NCBI RefSeq assembly: GCF_013359725.1
Contig: NZ_JABFMW010000002.1
Location: 186,001 to 250,000 of the forward strand
DNA length: 64,000 nt
Direction of reading: 5' to 3'
Origin: Pseudarthrobacter sp. C4D7
GTDB taxonomy: Bacteria; Actinomycetota; Actinomycetes; Actinomycetales; Micrococcaceae
Shown: piece after piece, positions 8,326-20,431 of the stretch
Position numbering within the stretch: the stretch's first letter is position 1
Layout of the letters: every line of letters starts with the position of its first letter
Notes under the pieces: generated by a model
The model's input: the letters and a program-made list of their open reading frames with translations, nothing else
The model's database searches: none
Told to the model about the DNA's origin: nothing
Made by a program: the position numbers and the translations under genes

Positions 8326-8750
8326 GCACACTGTTCACGAAGATCCTGAAGGGCGAGATTCCCGGCCGGTTCGTCTGGCGCGAGGACGACGTCGCGGCCT
8401 TCCTGACCACCGGCCCGCTTGCCGACGGCCACACCCTGGTGGTCCCCACCGCAGAAGTGGACCGCTGGACCGACGCGTCGCCGGAGACCCTTGCCAGGGT
8501 TATGGAAGTGGCGCGCCGGATTGGTGCCGTCCAGGTGGATATCTTCGGCGCCCGGCGGGCCGGCCTGATCGTAGCGGGCTACGAGGTCAACCACCTGCAT
8601 GTGCATGTGTGGCCCTCGCAGAGCATGGCTGATTTCGACTTCGGGTCAGCGGACCAGAATCCCGATCCCGCAGTACTGGATGCCAACGCCGAAAAGCTGC
8701 GCAGTGGCCTCCGGTCGGCAGGGTACGGGGCATTCGTCCCGGCCGCCTGA
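8322..8750 (+). CDS. HIT-family (histidine triad) nucleotide-binding protein
   Basis: A 142-residue HIT protein. The opening MSTLFTKILKGEIPGRFVW is typical of the HinT/HIT branch, and the active-site triad lies in NHLHVHVWP. Family members hydrolyse purine nucleoside phosphoramidates or related AMP conjugates in the cytosol. Usual family length; ATG overlaps the dehydrogenase stop (ATGA), so it is the last gene of a four-base-coupled set that begins with the sulfurtransferase. The physiological substrate is unknown. Confidence 0.88.
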   Translation: MSTLFTKILKGEIPGRFVWREDDVAAFLTTGPLADGHTLVVPTAEVDRWTDASPETLARVMEVARRIGAVQVDIFGARRAGLIVAGYEVNHLHVHVWPSQSMADFDFGSADQNPDPAVLDANAEKLRSGLRSAGYGAFVPAA

Positions 8751-8761
8751 CGTCCCGCCCC

Positions 8762-8800
8762 GTCCTGCGTGCCCGGTTTTTCCGGCCGGGCACGCGGGAC
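8762..8800. terminator. Stem-loop between convergent HIT and hrpA genes
   Basis: The arms 8762-8776 and 8786-8800 pair over 15 bp with one G-T pair (core GCGTGCCCGG / CCGGGCACGC) around a nine-base T-rich loop. No T-run follows on either side, so it may be an imperfect or Rho-assisted terminator for both genes. Confidence 0.5.
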
Positions 8801-8821
8801 GCATTGAGCAGCAGAAGATGT

Positions 8822-12802
<3,981 letters not shown>

Positions 12803-12812
12803 GGCTGCAGAC

Positions 12813-12818
12813 AGTCTA
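12813..12818 (-). promoter_or_regulatory. hrpA -10 element
   Basis: Read on the minus strand this is TAGACT, ten bases before the hrpA ATG at 12802. A start about seven bases downstream would leave a leader of roughly three bases. Confidence 0.4.
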
Positions 12819-12862
12819 CTGCCGCAGGGAACCGCACCTTCCGGTTCCAGGCCGCCGCGGCG

Positions 12863-13198
12863 TCAGGCAGGCGCGTCGGTGTCCGCGCCGGGAAGCTGAC
12901 CGCCGGCTGCCTCGGCGGCGGCGCGCGCCGTATCAACCAGGATGCGCCACGGGCCGGTCAGGGCATGTTCGGGCAGGGCAGCCCTGCGCTGCCCCGCAGT
13001 GATGGAATAGATGAAACGGTCCGGCTGGGGCGCCTGGAAGGCCGCCGCGGCTGCCCGTGGAGTGCTGGGAACCGCATCCCACGGGCAGGCTTCGACAATG
13101 GGCTGCCACTGGTTGAGGTCGCTGTCCGTCCGGGCATCAACCGTCCACACACGGTTGATCGCCGCGATCCCGCCGGTGCGTTCCACCTTGATCTTCAT
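12863..13198 (-). CDS. Putative protealysin inhibitor, emfourin-like
   Basis: A 111-residue protein with no signal peptide. The opening MKIKVERTGGIAAINRVWTV and the later FIYSITAG segment match the small family named emfourin, whose Serratia founder is a slow-tight inhibitor of the M4 protease protealysin and lies in the same operon. Here it lies 58 bp downstream of an M4 protease gene on the same strand, the expected arrangement. The last 15 residues are Ala/Gly-rich and probably flexible. The assignment rests on remembered family features and gene context, not on a search. If wrong, it is a conserved small cytosolic protein of unknown role. Confidence 0.72.
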   Translation of the reverse strand: MKIKVERTGGIAAINRVWTVDARTDSDLNQWQPIVEACPWDAVPSTPRAAAAAFQAPQPDRFIYSITAGQRRAALPEHALTGPWRILVDTARAAAEAAGGQLPGADTDAPA

Positions 13199-13256
13199 GG
13201 CCTGGCCCTGGGCTTCCGTGCAGCCCGGGAGCCGGTGAGTGGCCGCCGGGGAGTGG

Positions 13257-14309
13257 TTAAACCTTGACCTTTACAGTTTCCCACGCCGACCCTACGGCGT
13301 CATGCTCCTTGGACCCGGAACCGAAGAGATCCGTAGCTGCACGCACCGTGGCGCGGGCAAAAACACTGAAGGTCGCCGATGGCGGCAGGGAGCCGTTGGT
13401 CAGGGTCTCGTACCAGATGCGGCCTGGTGCCTCCCATGCGTGGCCGCCCAAGGCCTCCGTCACGAGGTAGAAGGCGCGGTTGGGGATGCCGGAGTTGATG
13501 TGCACCCCGCCGTTGTCTGCGCTGGTGCGGACGTAGGAGTCCATGGAGTCAGGCTGCGGATCCTTCCCCAGCACGTCGTCGTCGTACGCCGTTCCGGGCG
13601 CTTTCATGGACCGCAGTGCCTGTCCCTGGACTTTGGATGTGAAGAGTCCTTCTCCGATGAGCCAGCTGGCCTGGGCCGCGGTTTGTTGTGCGGCGTACTG
13701 CTCGACGAGTGCGCCGAAGACGTCCGACATCGACTCGTTCAGGGCACCCGCCTGGTTCCGGTAGACAAGCCCGGCGGAATATTGGGTGACGCCGTGGGCA
13801 AGTTCGTGGCCGATGACGCTCAGTGATTTGGTGAAGCGTTCGAAGACGTCGCCGTCGCCGTCGCCGAACACCATCTGGCTGCCATTCCAGAAGGCATTGT
13901 CGTACAGCTTGCCGAAGTGCACCGTGGCGTCCAGCTTCATGCCGCGCCCGTCCACCGAATCACGCCCGAAGGCGCCGGCATAGAGCCGGTGCGTGGAGCC
14001 CAGTCCGTCGTAGGCCTCGTCAGTGGCGGGATCGCCGGTAGCCGGTCCGCCCTCTTCGCGGACCACCCTGCCGGGCAGGGTTTCCGCTCCGGCGGCATCG
14101 AAGACGGCGCGGTTGACGGGCCCGGGTTTTTCCAGCCGCAGGCCCGGCGGGAGCGCCGGGACAGCCTGTGACCGCGCAGCCTGGAACGATTCCACGTGGC
14201 CCAGTGCTTTCCTGGCGGCGCTGGCTGCGGACGAGAAATCCGGTGCGTCCAGCTGTGCCAGCCGGCGCAGCATGTACGGCGGAACAATGGAACAGAATGC
14301 AACATGCAT
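13257..14309 (-). CDS. M4-family metallopeptidase, protealysin-like
   Basis: A 350-residue thermolysin-family zinc protease. The zinc site is HELAH (His168, Glu169, His172) with third ligand Glu192 in NESMSD. The propeptide is short (about 50-60 residues) and carries CSIVPPYML near the N-terminus, the PPYxL feature of protealysin-like enzymes. There is no signal peptide, so unlike thermolysin it is probably cytoplasmic or released by an unusual route. GAGGGGG seven bases before the ATG is a strong ribosome site, and TAGGCT (14337-14342, minus strand) is the likely -10. The downstream gene encodes a putative inhibitor, as expected for an intracellular protease that must be kept in check. Confidence 0.9.
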   Translation of the reverse strand: MHVAFCSIVPPYMLRRLAQLDAPDFSSAASAARKALGHVESFQAARSQAVPALPPGLRLEKPGPVNRAVFDAAGAETLPGRVVREEGGPATGDPATDEAYDGLGSTHRLYAGAFGRDSVDGRGMKLDATVHFGKLYDNAFWNGSQMVFGDGDGDVFERFTKSLSVIGHELAHGVTQYSAGLVYRNQAGALNESMSDVFGALVEQYAAQQTAAQASWLIGEGLFTSKVQGQALRSMKAPGTAYDDDVLGKDPQPDSMDSYVRTSADNGGVHINSGIPNRAFYLVTEALGGHAWEAPGRIWYETLTNGSLPPSATFSVFARATVRAATDLFGSGSKEHDAVGSAWETVKVKV

Positions 14310-14336
14310 GGCGTACCCCCTCGACTTGGTGGATTC

Positions 14337-14342
14337 AGCCTA
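14337..14342 (-). promoter_or_regulatory. M4 protease operon -10 element
   Basis: TAGGCT on the minus strand, 27 bases before the M4 ATG, leaving a leader of about 20 bases with a GAGGGGG ribosome site. Confidence 0.45.
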
Positions 14343-14420
14343 AGAGGAGCCACTGACAATGGCTGGGACGCCACTGCCACGAATTCTCTCCGCCTGGGCG
14401 CCGTAGCGGGCCGGGCTGGG

Positions 14421-14426
14421 TACGGT
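14421..14426 (+). promoter_or_regulatory. CDF transporter gene -10 element (leaderless)
   Basis: TACGGT is followed by six bases and the ATG at 14433. No Shine-Dalgarno sequence is present, consistent with a leaderless mRNA. Confidence 0.5.
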
Positions 14427-14432
14427 AGGCGC

Positions 14433-15383
14433 ATGGCCGAATCCGAGAAGCGAAACAAATCAAGCTCCACCCTGCTGACAGTCATCATTGCCTTCGTGGC
14501 GAACGTGCTGGTGGCCGCGGCAAAGTCGGTGGCCGCGGTGCTTTCCGGTTCGGCCTCGATGGCTGCGGAAGCAGCGCATTCCTGGGCTGACACCGGGAAC
14601 CAGGTGTTCCTCTTTTTCGCGGAGCGGAGGTCTGCCCGGCCCAGGGACAAGAGCCACCCGATGGGATACGGCCGCGAAGCCTACGTCTGGTCCATGTTCG
14701 CCGCGTTCGGCCTTTTCACCGCCGGCGCAGTGGTGTCCATCATGCACGGCATCCAGGAAATCATTGCCCCGGAACCGGCATCGGACTTCACCGTGGCGTA
14801 CATCGTCCTTGCCGTGGCTTTCGTTTTCGAGGGAGTGTCCTTCATCCAGGCGTTCCGCCAGACCCGGAAGGCAGCCCATGAGCTGGAACGGCACACCCTT
14901 GAACAGGTCCTGATCAGCTCCGATCCCACCCTTCGGGCAGTCTTCGCCGAGGACGCTGCCGCGTTGATCGGCCTCGTGGTGGCGTTCGTGGGCGTGTTCC
15001 TGCACCAGATCACCGGATCGCCGCTGCCGGATGCGATCGGTTCGATCGTCGTGGGCGTCCTGCTCGCCGTCGTCGCAGTTGTCCTGATCGACCGCAACAG
15101 GCGCTTCCTGGTGGGCCAGGGCGTGACGCCCGACATTGAGCGGTCCATGGCCCGGCGGGTCCTGGAGCACCGGGACATTGCCCGGCTGACGTACCTGCAC
15201 CTGGAATTCGTGGGCCCGCGCAAGCTGTACCTGGTGGCAGCCGTGGACCTGCAGGGGGACCACCCTGAGCATGAGGTAGCGGTGGCCCTGCGCCGGATTG
15301 AGCGCGAACTGGAGGACCACGCAACGGTTGAGGAAGCCGTGCTGACCCTGGCGACCCTGGACGAGCCGGCCCTGCGGTTCTGA
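14433..15383 (+). CDS. Cation diffusion facilitator family transporter
   Basis: A 316-residue CDF protein. Six membrane spans occupy roughly residues 10-215, and a C-terminal cytosolic domain follows. The metal-site pattern AAHSWADTGNQ (HxxxD) is in span 2. The loop HPMGYGREAYVWSMFAAF is characteristic of a subgroup of bacterial CDF exporters. These proteins export Zn2+, Mn2+, Fe2+ or Co2+ in exchange for protons; the ion cannot be read from sequence. The ATG at 14433 was chosen over earlier in-frame codons because of the TACGGT-N6-ATG pattern and because homology starts at MAESEKRNKSSST. It is divergent from the M4 protease. Confidence 0.9.
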   Translation: MAESEKRNKSSSTLLTVIIAFVANVLVAAAKSVAAVLSGSASMAAEAAHSWADTGNQVFLFFAERRSARPRDKSHPMGYGREAYVWSMFAAFGLFTAGAVVSIMHGIQEIIAPEPASDFTVAYIVLAVAFVFEGVSFIQAFRQTRKAAHELERHTLEQVLISSDPTLRAVFAEDAAALIGLVVAFVGVFLHQITGSPLPDAIGSIVVGVLLAVVAVVLIDRNRRFLVGQGVTPDIERSMARRVLEHRDIARLTYLHLEFVGPRKLYLVAAVDLQGDHPEHEVAVALRRIERELEDHATVEEAVLTLATLDEPALRF

Positions 15384-15413
15384 TCTGCGGCTCACGGCCG
15401 GATGACGGCAACG

Positions 15414-15447
15414 AAAAACCCCCGCCGCTTCTACAAAGCGGCGGGGG
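15414..15447 (-). terminator. Rho-independent terminator of the tRNA-Arg gene
   Basis: On the minus strand a 12-bp GC-rich stem (arms 15436-15447 and 15419-15430, five-base loop) is followed directly by five T residues. It lies nine bases past the tRNA 3' end. In the plus direction it could also stop CDF transcription, but no T-run follows there. Confidence 0.85.
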
Positions 15448-15455
15448 TCTGACTG

Positions 15456-15528
15456 TGCCCTCGATAGGATTCGAACCTACGACCTTCTGCTCCGGAGGCA
15501 GACGCTCTATCCCCTGAGCTACGAGGGC
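15456..15528 (-). tRNA. tRNA-Arg, anticodon CCG
   Basis: A 73-base cloverleaf. The acceptor pair is GCCCTCG / CGAGGGC with discriminator A. The D-arm is GCTC...GAGC, and the anticodon stem TCTGC/GCAGA encloses CTCCGGA, which reads CCG (codon CGG). The T-arm GTAGG TTCGAAT CCTAT has one G-T pair. CCA is not encoded. A strong terminator follows. Confidence 0.95.
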
Positions 15529-15639
15529 ATTTTCCGGGTATCCTGCCGTTCCCGGCGGGACGTCCTAGAGCTTAGCAGGAAGGTGGCCCGCAAGGGAAAA
15601 CGCCGCCCGGAGCAGCCCGGGGTGGTTGCCGGAGCGGCT

Positions 15640-17196
15640 TCAGTAGCCTGCGAAAGAGTCGGTCCTGACCCTGCGGGCCCCGGCCTTCCTGGCGGCGCGC
15701 CGAAGGGATGCAACGCTTGCCGGGGAGCCGGAGACATAGACGTCCCGCCCTGCGATGTCCGGGACCATCGCCGCAAGCGCCTGTCCGTTGAGCCGCCCGC
15801 TTGCGCCCGAGCCGGCGCCGGCAGCGGACGCCAGGCCCGACGGCGGCGTGGAGCCATCCGCCATCAGCACCAGGACACGGACACCCGAGTCCCGGAGTTC
15901 GTCCGCGTAGGCCACTTCACCGGCGCTCCTGGCGAGGAGCAGGAGCACGGCGTCCCGGCCCCGCAGGCCACCGGACGCCAGGTAGGAAACGAAGGGCGTG
16001 ATGCCGATGCCCGCCGCAATGAGCAGCACCGGCCGGCGGGTATTCCGCGGCAGGACGAAATCGCCGCCCACGGCGGTGGCTGTCACTTCCTCGCCGGGCC
16101 GCAACGCCAGCAGCGCCGCCTTGGCCGCCGACACGGGGCCGGCCGTCCGGACACCGAACGTCACCAGGGGTTGGCCCGGGGAACCGGTCAGGCTGAACAC
16201 GCGGCGCCGGCCCTTTCCGTCCGGCCTGGCCTGCGGCAGGTCCAGTTCCATGTACTGTCCGGGCAGGAAACGCACCGGCCGGGCGGGCTCGAACGAGAAC
16301 TCGGCGGTGGTGGGCGTCAGCGGACGGGTTCCCGCGAACCGAAGCTTCACCGCCCCGCGCTGGCCTGCAAGGAACGCCAGCAGGTTTCCCGCCAGCAGCG
16401 CCGCTTCGGGGGAGTTGGCCACAACACCCAGGTTCCAGGGAACCGCGAAGAGGACTCCGACCACAGCGGCGAGCGCCAGCTGGTGGCGGCGCCGCGGCGG
16501 CAACGTCAGCGGTTCGGTGAGCATGAAGCCCACGAAGAAAAGCACCGGACGCTGGGCAAGGGCCTGCCAGAGCCCCATCCCGGCCGTCATGCCGGAGCGA
16601 AGCAGCTCTGCGGTGATGACGGCGGTTGCCACAGCAGTGAAAACGGCTGCCATCAACAGCTTGCGCGTCCGGTGCAGGACCAGGAGCACCCCCGGCACCA
16701 GCAGCCAGAGCATGGCAGGCGTCGCTGCCCACCACGTCGCGATGTTCAGCCCAGTGAGTCCGGTGGCGAAGGCGCCGGCCGCGGCAGGGTTGAAGATGTG
16801 CCGTCCGCGCCAGGCAAGGGCATACTTCGACGCCGAAGCCAGGACGCACGCCAGCGCCACCCCCGCCACGTCCATTGGCTGCAGGGACGGCCAGAACAGG
16901 AAGTAGAGCAGCAACCCGGTGATCAGCGAGGACTCCGTATGGGGATTCACCCGGAACAGGGCCGCCAGTGCCCGGTTGGTGGCCCAGGTCAATCCAAGGC
17001 ACAGCACCAGGTGGGCCAGCATCTCCGGAACGCCGAACGTCAACCATCCCAGCACGTCCAGGAGCACGCTGTAGGCGGCAAGTGCCGCCAGGACCACAAG
17101 GATCATCCGGTACATGGTGAGCCGCCCAGAGATGGTTCCGATCCGGCCCGCCAGGGTGGGTGCCGGACCCGTTTGCGGCGTGTCAACGGGGCTCAT
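15640..17196 (-). CDS. Membrane RnfD/NQR2-type protein fused to an FAD/NAD(P)-binding reductase module
   Basis: A 518-residue fusion. Residues about 30-265 are polytopic with the RnfD/NqrB hallmark region GRHIFNPAAAGAF. Residues about 268-518 form a ferredoxin-NADP reductase fold with FAD motifs GQYMELDLP and RRVFSL, NAD(P) loop AAGIGITPF, and the C-terminal VYVSGSP. It should take electrons from cytosolic NAD(P)H into the membrane for the flavinylated lipoprotein outside. No S/T-G-A-T flavinylation site is obvious in the membrane part. The start ATG overlaps the apbE stop (ATGA), so translation is coupled. It is the last gene of the operon and is followed on the same strand by tRNA-Arg. The acceptor and final substrate are unknown. 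Confidence 0.85.
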   Translation of the reverse strand: MSPVDTPQTGPAPTLAGRIGTISGRLTMYRMILVVLAALAAYSVLLDVLGWLTFGVPEMLAHLVLCLGLTWATNRALAALFRVNPHTESSLITGLLLYFLFWPSLQPMDVAGVALACVLASASKYALAWRGRHIFNPAAAGAFATGLTGLNIATWWAATPAMLWLLVPGVLLVLHRTRKLLMAAVFTAVATAVITAELLRSGMTAGMGLWQALAQRPVLFFVGFMLTEPLTLPPRRRHQLALAAVVGVLFAVPWNLGVVANSPEAALLAGNLLAFLAGQRGAVKLRFAGTRPLTPTTAEFSFEPARPVRFLPGQYMELDLPQARPDGKGRRRVFSLTGSPGQPLVTFGVRTAGPVSAAKAALLALRPGEEVTATAVGGDFVLPRNTRRPVLLIAAGIGITPFVSYLASGGLRGRDAVLLLLARSAGEVAYADELRDSGVRVLVLMADGSTPPSGLASAAGAGSGASGRLNGQALAAMVPDIAGRDVYVSGSPASVASLRRAARKAGARRVRTDSFAGY

Positions 17197-18065
17197 GCAA
17201 ACAGCTTCCCTTCAAATTCGGCGGAATAGGCTGCGCTTCCGTCGGAAAAAACAGTCAGCCAGGAAAAATCGAACGTCTCCTGGAGCAATTCGCCGGGGAC
17301 GAAGAAGAGAGCCGTGGCCAGGGCATCGGCCACCATGGCCGTCTCCGCCAGGGCCCAGGTTGCGACGGCGGTCCGCACGGGCTGCCCGGTGGTTCCGTCG
17401 AGGACGTGGTGCAGTCCGTCGCCCCAGGCGCGCCGGTTGGCGGCCGAGGCGCACAGCGCCCGGTCCTGCAAATCCACCACGCCAATCGCCTGTGCCGTGT
17501 TGTAAGGGTGTTCAAGCCCCACGCTGACGGTCCCGGCGCCCTGTGCCAGCAGGTCGCCGCCGGCGTCGATCACGAAGGCGCCTTCCCCCGCTGCAGCCAG
17601 TTCTGCGGCCAGCAGGTCCACCAGAAGTCCCTTCCCCGCGGCGCCGATGTCCAGGACCACCGGCGCGCTGGCCGTCAGGACCGTTCCGGCCCATGTGAGC
17701 ACCGATTCCCAGGGCGGAGCCGGCAGTGGCGGCCCGGCTGCCCGGAGGGAGTACCCGGGGTCATATCCCAGGCGCTCCAGGCTGCCGCCAATGAGGGGGG
17801 TCATGGCGCCGTTCGTCAGCCGGTAGAGCCGCTGGTACAGCTCACCCAGCGGGGCAGCCTCCTCCGGGAACAGGTAGCGTCCGGGCTGCCGCGCCATGGC
17901 AGCAACCAGGGAGTCGGCACGGAAACGGGACCACCCGGCGTCGAACGTTTCCACCCTGCCCAATACCCGTGTGCGCACGGCCGGCGGCAGCGGCAGGGGA
18001 GTGGTGATGTGCCAGTCAGTGCCGATTCCCTGGAATGAAAAAGCCTCCTGGTCTGCCGCGGGCAC
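17193..18065 (-). CDS. apbE: FAD:protein FMN transferase (ApbE-like)
   Basis: A 290-residue flavin transferase, which moves FMN from FAD to a Ser/Thr of target proteins by a phosphoester bond, in a Mg2+-dependent reaction. Motifs seen are LDIGAAGKGLLVD, FVIDAGGDL, HHVLDGTTGQPV and ETAMVADALATALF, the last two forming the metal and flavin pocket. No lipobox or clear signal peptide is present, so it may act in the cytosol on a target that is later exported folded. The start is GTG at 18065, three bases after the FMN-binding gene stop. It sits between its probable substrate and a membrane reductase. It is shorter than many Gram-negative ApbE proteins, mainly by lacking the N-terminal export segment. 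Confidence 0.9.
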   Translation of the reverse strand: MPAADQEAFSFQGIGTDWHITTPLPLPPAVRTRVLGRVETFDAGWSRFRADSLVAAMARQPGRYLFPEEAAPLGELYQRLYRLTNGAMTPLIGGSLERLGYDPGYSLRAAGPPLPAPPWESVLTWAGTVLTASAPVVLDIGAAGKGLLVDLLAAELAAAGEGAFVIDAGGDLLAQGAGTVSVGLEHPYNTAQAIGVVDLQDRALCASAANRRAWGDGLHHVLDGTTGQPVRTAVATWALAETAMVADALATALFFVPGELLQETFDFSWLTVFSDGSAAYSAEFEGKLFA

Positions 18066-18068
18066 CGC

Positions 18069-18590
18069 TTACTGCGCCTCCGCCTTGATCTTCGCCAGGG
18101 CCTGGTTGAACCCCCCGCTGGTCAGAGAAGACCCGGAAACTTTTTGGACGTTGAGTTCGTCGATGTTCTTCCCCACCACCTGCGCCGCGATCCCCCCGGC
18201 GAACTGGCCCTGGAATTTGCGGGTGTTGGGATTGGAAGGGTGCTGGGTGATCTTCACGTCGGAGACTTTTCCCGCGGCGAGTGTCAGCTGCACGCCCACC
18301 GTCTCGGTGCCGTTGGGTGAGACGTAATTGCCGTCGGCGCTGTAGGTGCCGTCCTTGTACGTGGCGCCGCTCCCGGCCAGGGCGGAAGATCCGGCAGGAG
18401 GTGCCCCCGTTTCCGCAGGTGTGCTGTCGGCAGTGGACGGCGCGCAGCCTGCAACCGCTCCCGCCAGGGACAAGCCAGCGACGCCGGCGAAAAAGCCTCT
18501 CCGGAGAAGGGCTCCTGCAGCCGCGGCGTCCCGGGCGACGGCGAAAGCACCTGCGGGGGGAAGGGGGTTTTGCGGGGTGGAGGGTCTCAT
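18069..18590 (-). CDS. FMN-binding lipoprotein, predicted ApbE substrate
   Basis: A 173-residue exported protein. The N-terminus has Arg30-Arg31 (RRGFF), a hydrophobic stretch and lipobox AVAGC with Cys49, so it may be a Tat-exported lipoprotein. After a Ser/Thr/Ala-rich linker, residues 78-173 form an FMN-binding (NqrC/RnfG-like) domain starting YKDGTYSADG and ending VSGSSLTSGGFNQAL. The segment SGSS at 152-155 is where SGAT normally carries covalent FMN, so the acceptor would be Ser155 instead of Thr. I chose the ATG at 18590; the longer frame to 18695 only adds a Cys/Arg-rich tail that looks non-coding. First gene of the apbE operon. Confidence 0.85.
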   Translation of the reverse strand: MRPSTPQNPLPPAGAFAVARDAAAAGALLRRGFFAGVAGLSLAGAVAGCAPSTADSTPAETGAPPAGSSALAGSGATYKDGTYSADGNYVSPNGTETVGVQLTLAAGKVSDVKITQHPSNPNTRKFQGQFAGGIAAQVVGKNIDELNVQKVSGSSLTSGGFNQALAKIKAEAQ

Positions 18591-18748
18591 GAAGGCTCTC
18601 GTTTCACTTGGGCTGTTCCGGCAGTGGCTACGGTTTAGACAACGCCGGATCCCGCCGAATGGTTCACGGAACCGGCTTGGAACGTTCGTCTCCATGACGC
18701 CGTACCAGGTTCAGGGCCGCCAAATTCTTTGCTGTCACTGCCCCCCGG

Positions 18749-18754
18749 TAGGCT
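18749..18754 (+). promoter_or_regulatory. argS -10 element (leaderless)
   Basis: TAGGCT is followed by six bases and the GTG at 18761. The AGAGGG in that gap is too close to serve as a ribosome site, and a start at the GTG itself is expected. Confidence 0.5.
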
Positions 18755-18760
18755 AGAGGG

Positions 18761-20425
18761 GTGACTCCCGAAGAACTTTCCCTCGCCATATCCGCCTGCC
18801 TCAAGGACGCCGTCGCCGCCGGCGATATTGCCCTTGCGGCATCAGCCATTCCGGCTGAGGTGCGCGTGGAGCGGCCCAAGAACCGGGACCACGGAGACTG
18901 GGCCACCAACATCGCCCTCCAGCTCGCCAAGCAGGCCGGGACCAACCCGCGTGAATTCGCCGCCGTCCTCAGCAGCCGGCTCAAGTCCATCGACGGCGTC
19001 TCCGCCGTGGATATCGCCGGCCCGGGCTTCCTGAACATCACCGTTGACGCTGCAGCCGCCGGTGCCCTGGCCAAGGCCATCGTCGAGGCCGGCAAGGAGT
19101 ACGGCACCAACACCGCGCTCGCCGGCCGCACCGTCAACATGGAGTTCGTCTCCGCGAACCCCACCGGGCCGCTGCACATCGGGCACACCCGCTGGGCAGC
19201 CCTGGGCGATTCGATCGCCCGCGTGCTGCGGGCGTCCGGCGCGGACGTGACGGCCGAGTACTACATCAACGACGCCGGCTCGCAGATGAACACCTTCGCC
19301 AACTCCGTCTACTCCCGCCTGCACGGACTTCCGGTACCGGACGGGGGCTACCCGGGCCAGTACATCGCCGAACTGGGCCACGAAGTCCTCACCGCGCACC
19401 CGGACATCCGCGAGCTCACCGAAGTCGCGGCCCTGCCGGTCATCCGTGCGGCCGCGTATGAGGCCCAGATGAAGGACATCAAGGCCACCCTGGCGGACTT
19501 CGGCGTCGAGTTCGACGTCTTCTTCTCCGAGCAGGAACTGCACGACGCCGGCGCCATCGAGAGTGCCGTGGCGCGCCTTCGCGAACAGGGCCACGTGTTC
19601 GACGACGGCGGCGCGGTCTGGCTCCGGACCACGGACTTTGGCGATGACAAGGACCGGGTCATGATCCGCGCCAACGGCGAGCCCACCTACTTCGCCGCGG
19701 ACGCCGCCTACTACCTGTCCAAGAAGGACCGCGGCTTCACGGAGAAGATCTACCTCCTGGGCGCCGACCACCACGGCTACATCAACCGGCTCAAGGCCAT
19801 TGCGGCCGCGGCCGGGGATGATCCCGAGGTCAACATCGAAGTGCTGATCGGCCAGCTGGTGTCCGTCAACGGAGCCAAGCTGTCCAAGCGCGCCGGCAAC
19901 ATCATCGAGCTCAAGGACCTGATCGAGTGGCTGGGCAAGGATGCCGTCCGCTACTCCCTGGCCCGGTTCCCGGCCGATTCGCCGTTGACGCTTGATCCGG
20001 AGCTGCTGAAGAAGCACAGCAACGAGAACCCCGTGTTCTACGTCCAGTACGCCCACGCCCGTTCCCGCGGCGCCGCGCGCAACGCGGTAGCCGCCGGTGT
20101 GGAACGCCAGGTGGACGGCCAGGACAGCTTCGACGCTTCCCTCCTTGACCACGCCACGGAAAATGAGCTTCTGTCCTACCTCGGCAGCTACCCGTCGATC
20201 GTGGCCAAAGCCGCGGAGCTGCGCGAACCGCACCGGGTTGCACGGCACCTCGAGGCCATCGCCGGCGCCTACCACCGCTGGTATGACGCCTGCCGCATTG
20301 CCCCGATGGGCGAAGAGTCCGTCACCGATGTCAACCGCACGCGGCTCTGGCTCAATGACGCCACCAGTCAGGTACTGGCCAACGGCCTTGACCTCCTGGG
20401 CGTTTCCGCGCCGGAACGGATGTAG
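18761..20425 (+). CDS. argS: Arginyl-tRNA synthetase
   Basis: A 554-residue class I synthetase charging tRNA-Arg in the cytosol. The N-terminal Add-1 domain occupies about residues 1-100. HIGH is present exactly (139-142, in ANPTGPLHIGHT). The KMSKS equivalent is KLSKRAGN at about 373, and the all-alpha anticodon-binding DALR domain fills the C-terminus. The GTG start is supported by TAGGCT six bases upstream and by typical N-terminal homology. It starts the argS-lysA-hom-thrC-thrB run, with only six bases to lysA. The same neighbour order is known from mycobacteria and corynebacteria. Confidence 0.97.
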   Translation: MTPEELSLAISACLKDAVAAGDIALAASAIPAEVRVERPKNRDHGDWATNIALQLAKQAGTNPREFAAVLSSRLKSIDGVSAVDIAGPGFLNITVDAAAAGALAKAIVEAGKEYGTNTALAGRTVNMEFVSANPTGPLHIGHTRWAALGDSIARVLRASGADVTAEYYINDAGSQMNTFANSVYSRLHGLPVPDGGYPGQYIAELGHEVLTAHPDIRELTEVAALPVIRAAAYEAQMKDIKATLADFGVEFDVFFSEQELHDAGAIESAVARLREQGHVFDDGGAVWLRTTDFGDDKDRVMIRANGEPTYFAADAAYYLSKKDRGFTEKIYLLGADHHGYINRLKAIAAAAGDDPEVNIEVLIGQLVSVNGAKLSKRAGNIIELKDLIEWLGKDAVRYSLARFPADSPLTLDPELLKKHSNENPVFYVQYAHARSRGAARNAVAAGVERQVDGQDSFDASLLDHATENELLSYLGSYPSIVAKAAELREPHRVARHLEAIAGAYHRWYDACRIAPMGEESVTDVNRTRLWLNDATSQVLANGLDLLGVSAPERM

Positions 20426-20431
20426 GGACCC

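Noticed and set aside
12828-12848. 7-bp hairpin between the emfourin-like gene and hrpA
   Set aside because: No T-run and a weak stem; too little to call a terminator.
15583-17229. Open frame of 548 codons opposite the RnfD-FNR gene
   Set aside because: Composition is Arg/Gln/His/Pro-rich with no motif, and the real gene with FAD and NAD motifs is on the other strand.
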